Positions 63,687 to 64,000 of a stretch of 64,000 nt of DNA are shown here, piece by piece. The stretch's first letter is position 1. The number at the start of each line of letters is the position of its first letter. The stretch is from Streptosporangium lutulentum (GTDB lineage Bacteria > Actinomycetota > Actinomycetes > Streptosporangiales > Streptosporangiaceae). Location of the stretch: the NCBI RefSeq assembly GCF_030811455.1, contig NZ_JAUSQU010000001.1:2666001-2730000 (forward strand), read 5' to 3'. The notes under the pieces were generated by a model, which saw only the letters and a list, made by a program, of their open reading frames with translations, was not told the DNA's origin and did not search any database. A program made the translations under genes and the position numbers.

Positions 63687-64000
63687 CTAGACCTCCTTCA
63701 CGAGCTGATACACATCGCCGTTCTTCCGCACCCGTCCCGACCTTCCCAGGACCCGCAGCGCAGCCGGAACCTCACCGAGCGGCACATCGCCCAGCCGATG
63801 CCGGACCGCGACGCAGATCGGGCCGAGCTCCTTTTTCCCGGAGGCCAGCGCACGCTCAACCGCGGCCTCCACATCGCCTGACGACCACTTCGGCATCGAG
63901 GCCTTCGCCGCCGCCTTGATCGGCGTCGGCGCGTGCTCGTCACGTGGGTTGATGCCACGCCGCACCATGTCGAAGTACTCGTCGCGGAAACCCGCCGTGA
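63687..64000 (-). CDS. Unknown protein, partial at right edge
   Basis: The frame stays open to the window end: upstream of Met at 63968 it continues as AGFRDEYFDMVRRG, so the true start lies beyond 64000. The visible 104 residues contain a possible winged-helix module (SGDVEAAVERALASGKKELG, then DVPLGEVPAALRVLGRSGRV and RKNGDVYQLVKEV). Head of an operon with the membrane protein and the Cys-rich peptide; transfer or replication function of a plasmid-like element is possible, not shown. Confidence 0.55.
   Translation of the reverse strand, partial: TAGFRDEYFDMVRRGINPRDEHAPTPIKAAAKASMPKWSSGDVEAAVERALASGKKELGPICVAVRHRLGDVPLGEVPAALRVLGRSGRVRKNGDVYQLVKEV

Overview
The window is very GC-rich chromosomal DNA with frequent GTG and TTG starts. 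The gene families (NarL-type two-component pairs, ECF sigma factors with membrane partners, CU044_5270-type proteins, Rv2578c-type radical SAM, actinobacterial Ldt lipoprotein, DrrA-type ABC drug pumps) indicate an actinomycete, by overall style probably Streptosporangiales; the genus is inference. No tRNA, rRNA or CRISPR array was recognised.

Layout. 0-3.4 kb: the end of a histidine kinase and its response regulator, then decayed fragments (exonuclease, FAD monooxygenase) and a frameshifted serine recombinase. 3.4-11.9 kb: mostly intact genes: SDR, a MarR regulator divergent from an RND exporter, purB, GNAT, DUF4037 and DUF3817. 11.9-13.9 kb: a TetR/old-yellow-enzyme pair deleted at its shared promoter and fused to a Tn3 transposase piece. 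14.1-18.1 kb: ECF sigma plus membrane partner, a 48-bp perfect palindrome, a miniature resolvase remnant, and an ABC exporter. 18.7-21.2 kb: an MFS gene split by a complete 1,300-bp IS3 element with a 3-bp target duplication. 21.3-28 kb: small intact genes (AlkB-like, nucleotidyltransferase, PRC-barrel, esterase, NUDIX) among fragments of SDR, GNAT, Tn3, IS21 and lectin genes, ending in a truncated integrase. 28.1-30 kb: a second ECF sigma/membrane-partner pair. 30-34.3 kb: Tn3 tail, intact integrase, AraC and ArsR-like regulators, deacetylase fragment. 34.5-40 kb: a 41-bp inverted repeat pair encloses a deleted Tn3 transposase and an intact module of XRE-cupin regulator, CxxC flavoprotein and MFS exporter. 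40-48.6 kb: DUF1801, aldo-keto reductase, SRPBCC, LysR/MFS pair, repeats, and a GNAT-aldo-keto reductase fusion. 48.9-50.9 kb: an RHH/PIN toxin-antitoxin pair followed by a tyrosine recombinase. 50.9-62.7 kb: conserved genes: LacI regulator with two operators, NUDIX, a three-gene ABC drug exporter, DUF952, GNAT, SMR, radical SAM, L,D-transpeptidase, ArsR and RecD2. 62.7-64 kb: small plasmid- or ICE-like genes, including a cysteine-rich peptide, running off the right edge.

The dominant theme is stable housekeeping blocks separated by genomic scrap yards: at least four unrelated Tn3 transposase fragments, IS21 and IS3 sequences, three tyrosine recombinases and two serine recombinase relics. The most interesting intact assemblies are the flavoprotein/MFS module inside inverted repeats, the toxin-antitoxin/recombinase cluster, the GNAT-aldo-keto reductase fusion behind an attenuator-like hairpin, and the small-gene cluster at the right end.
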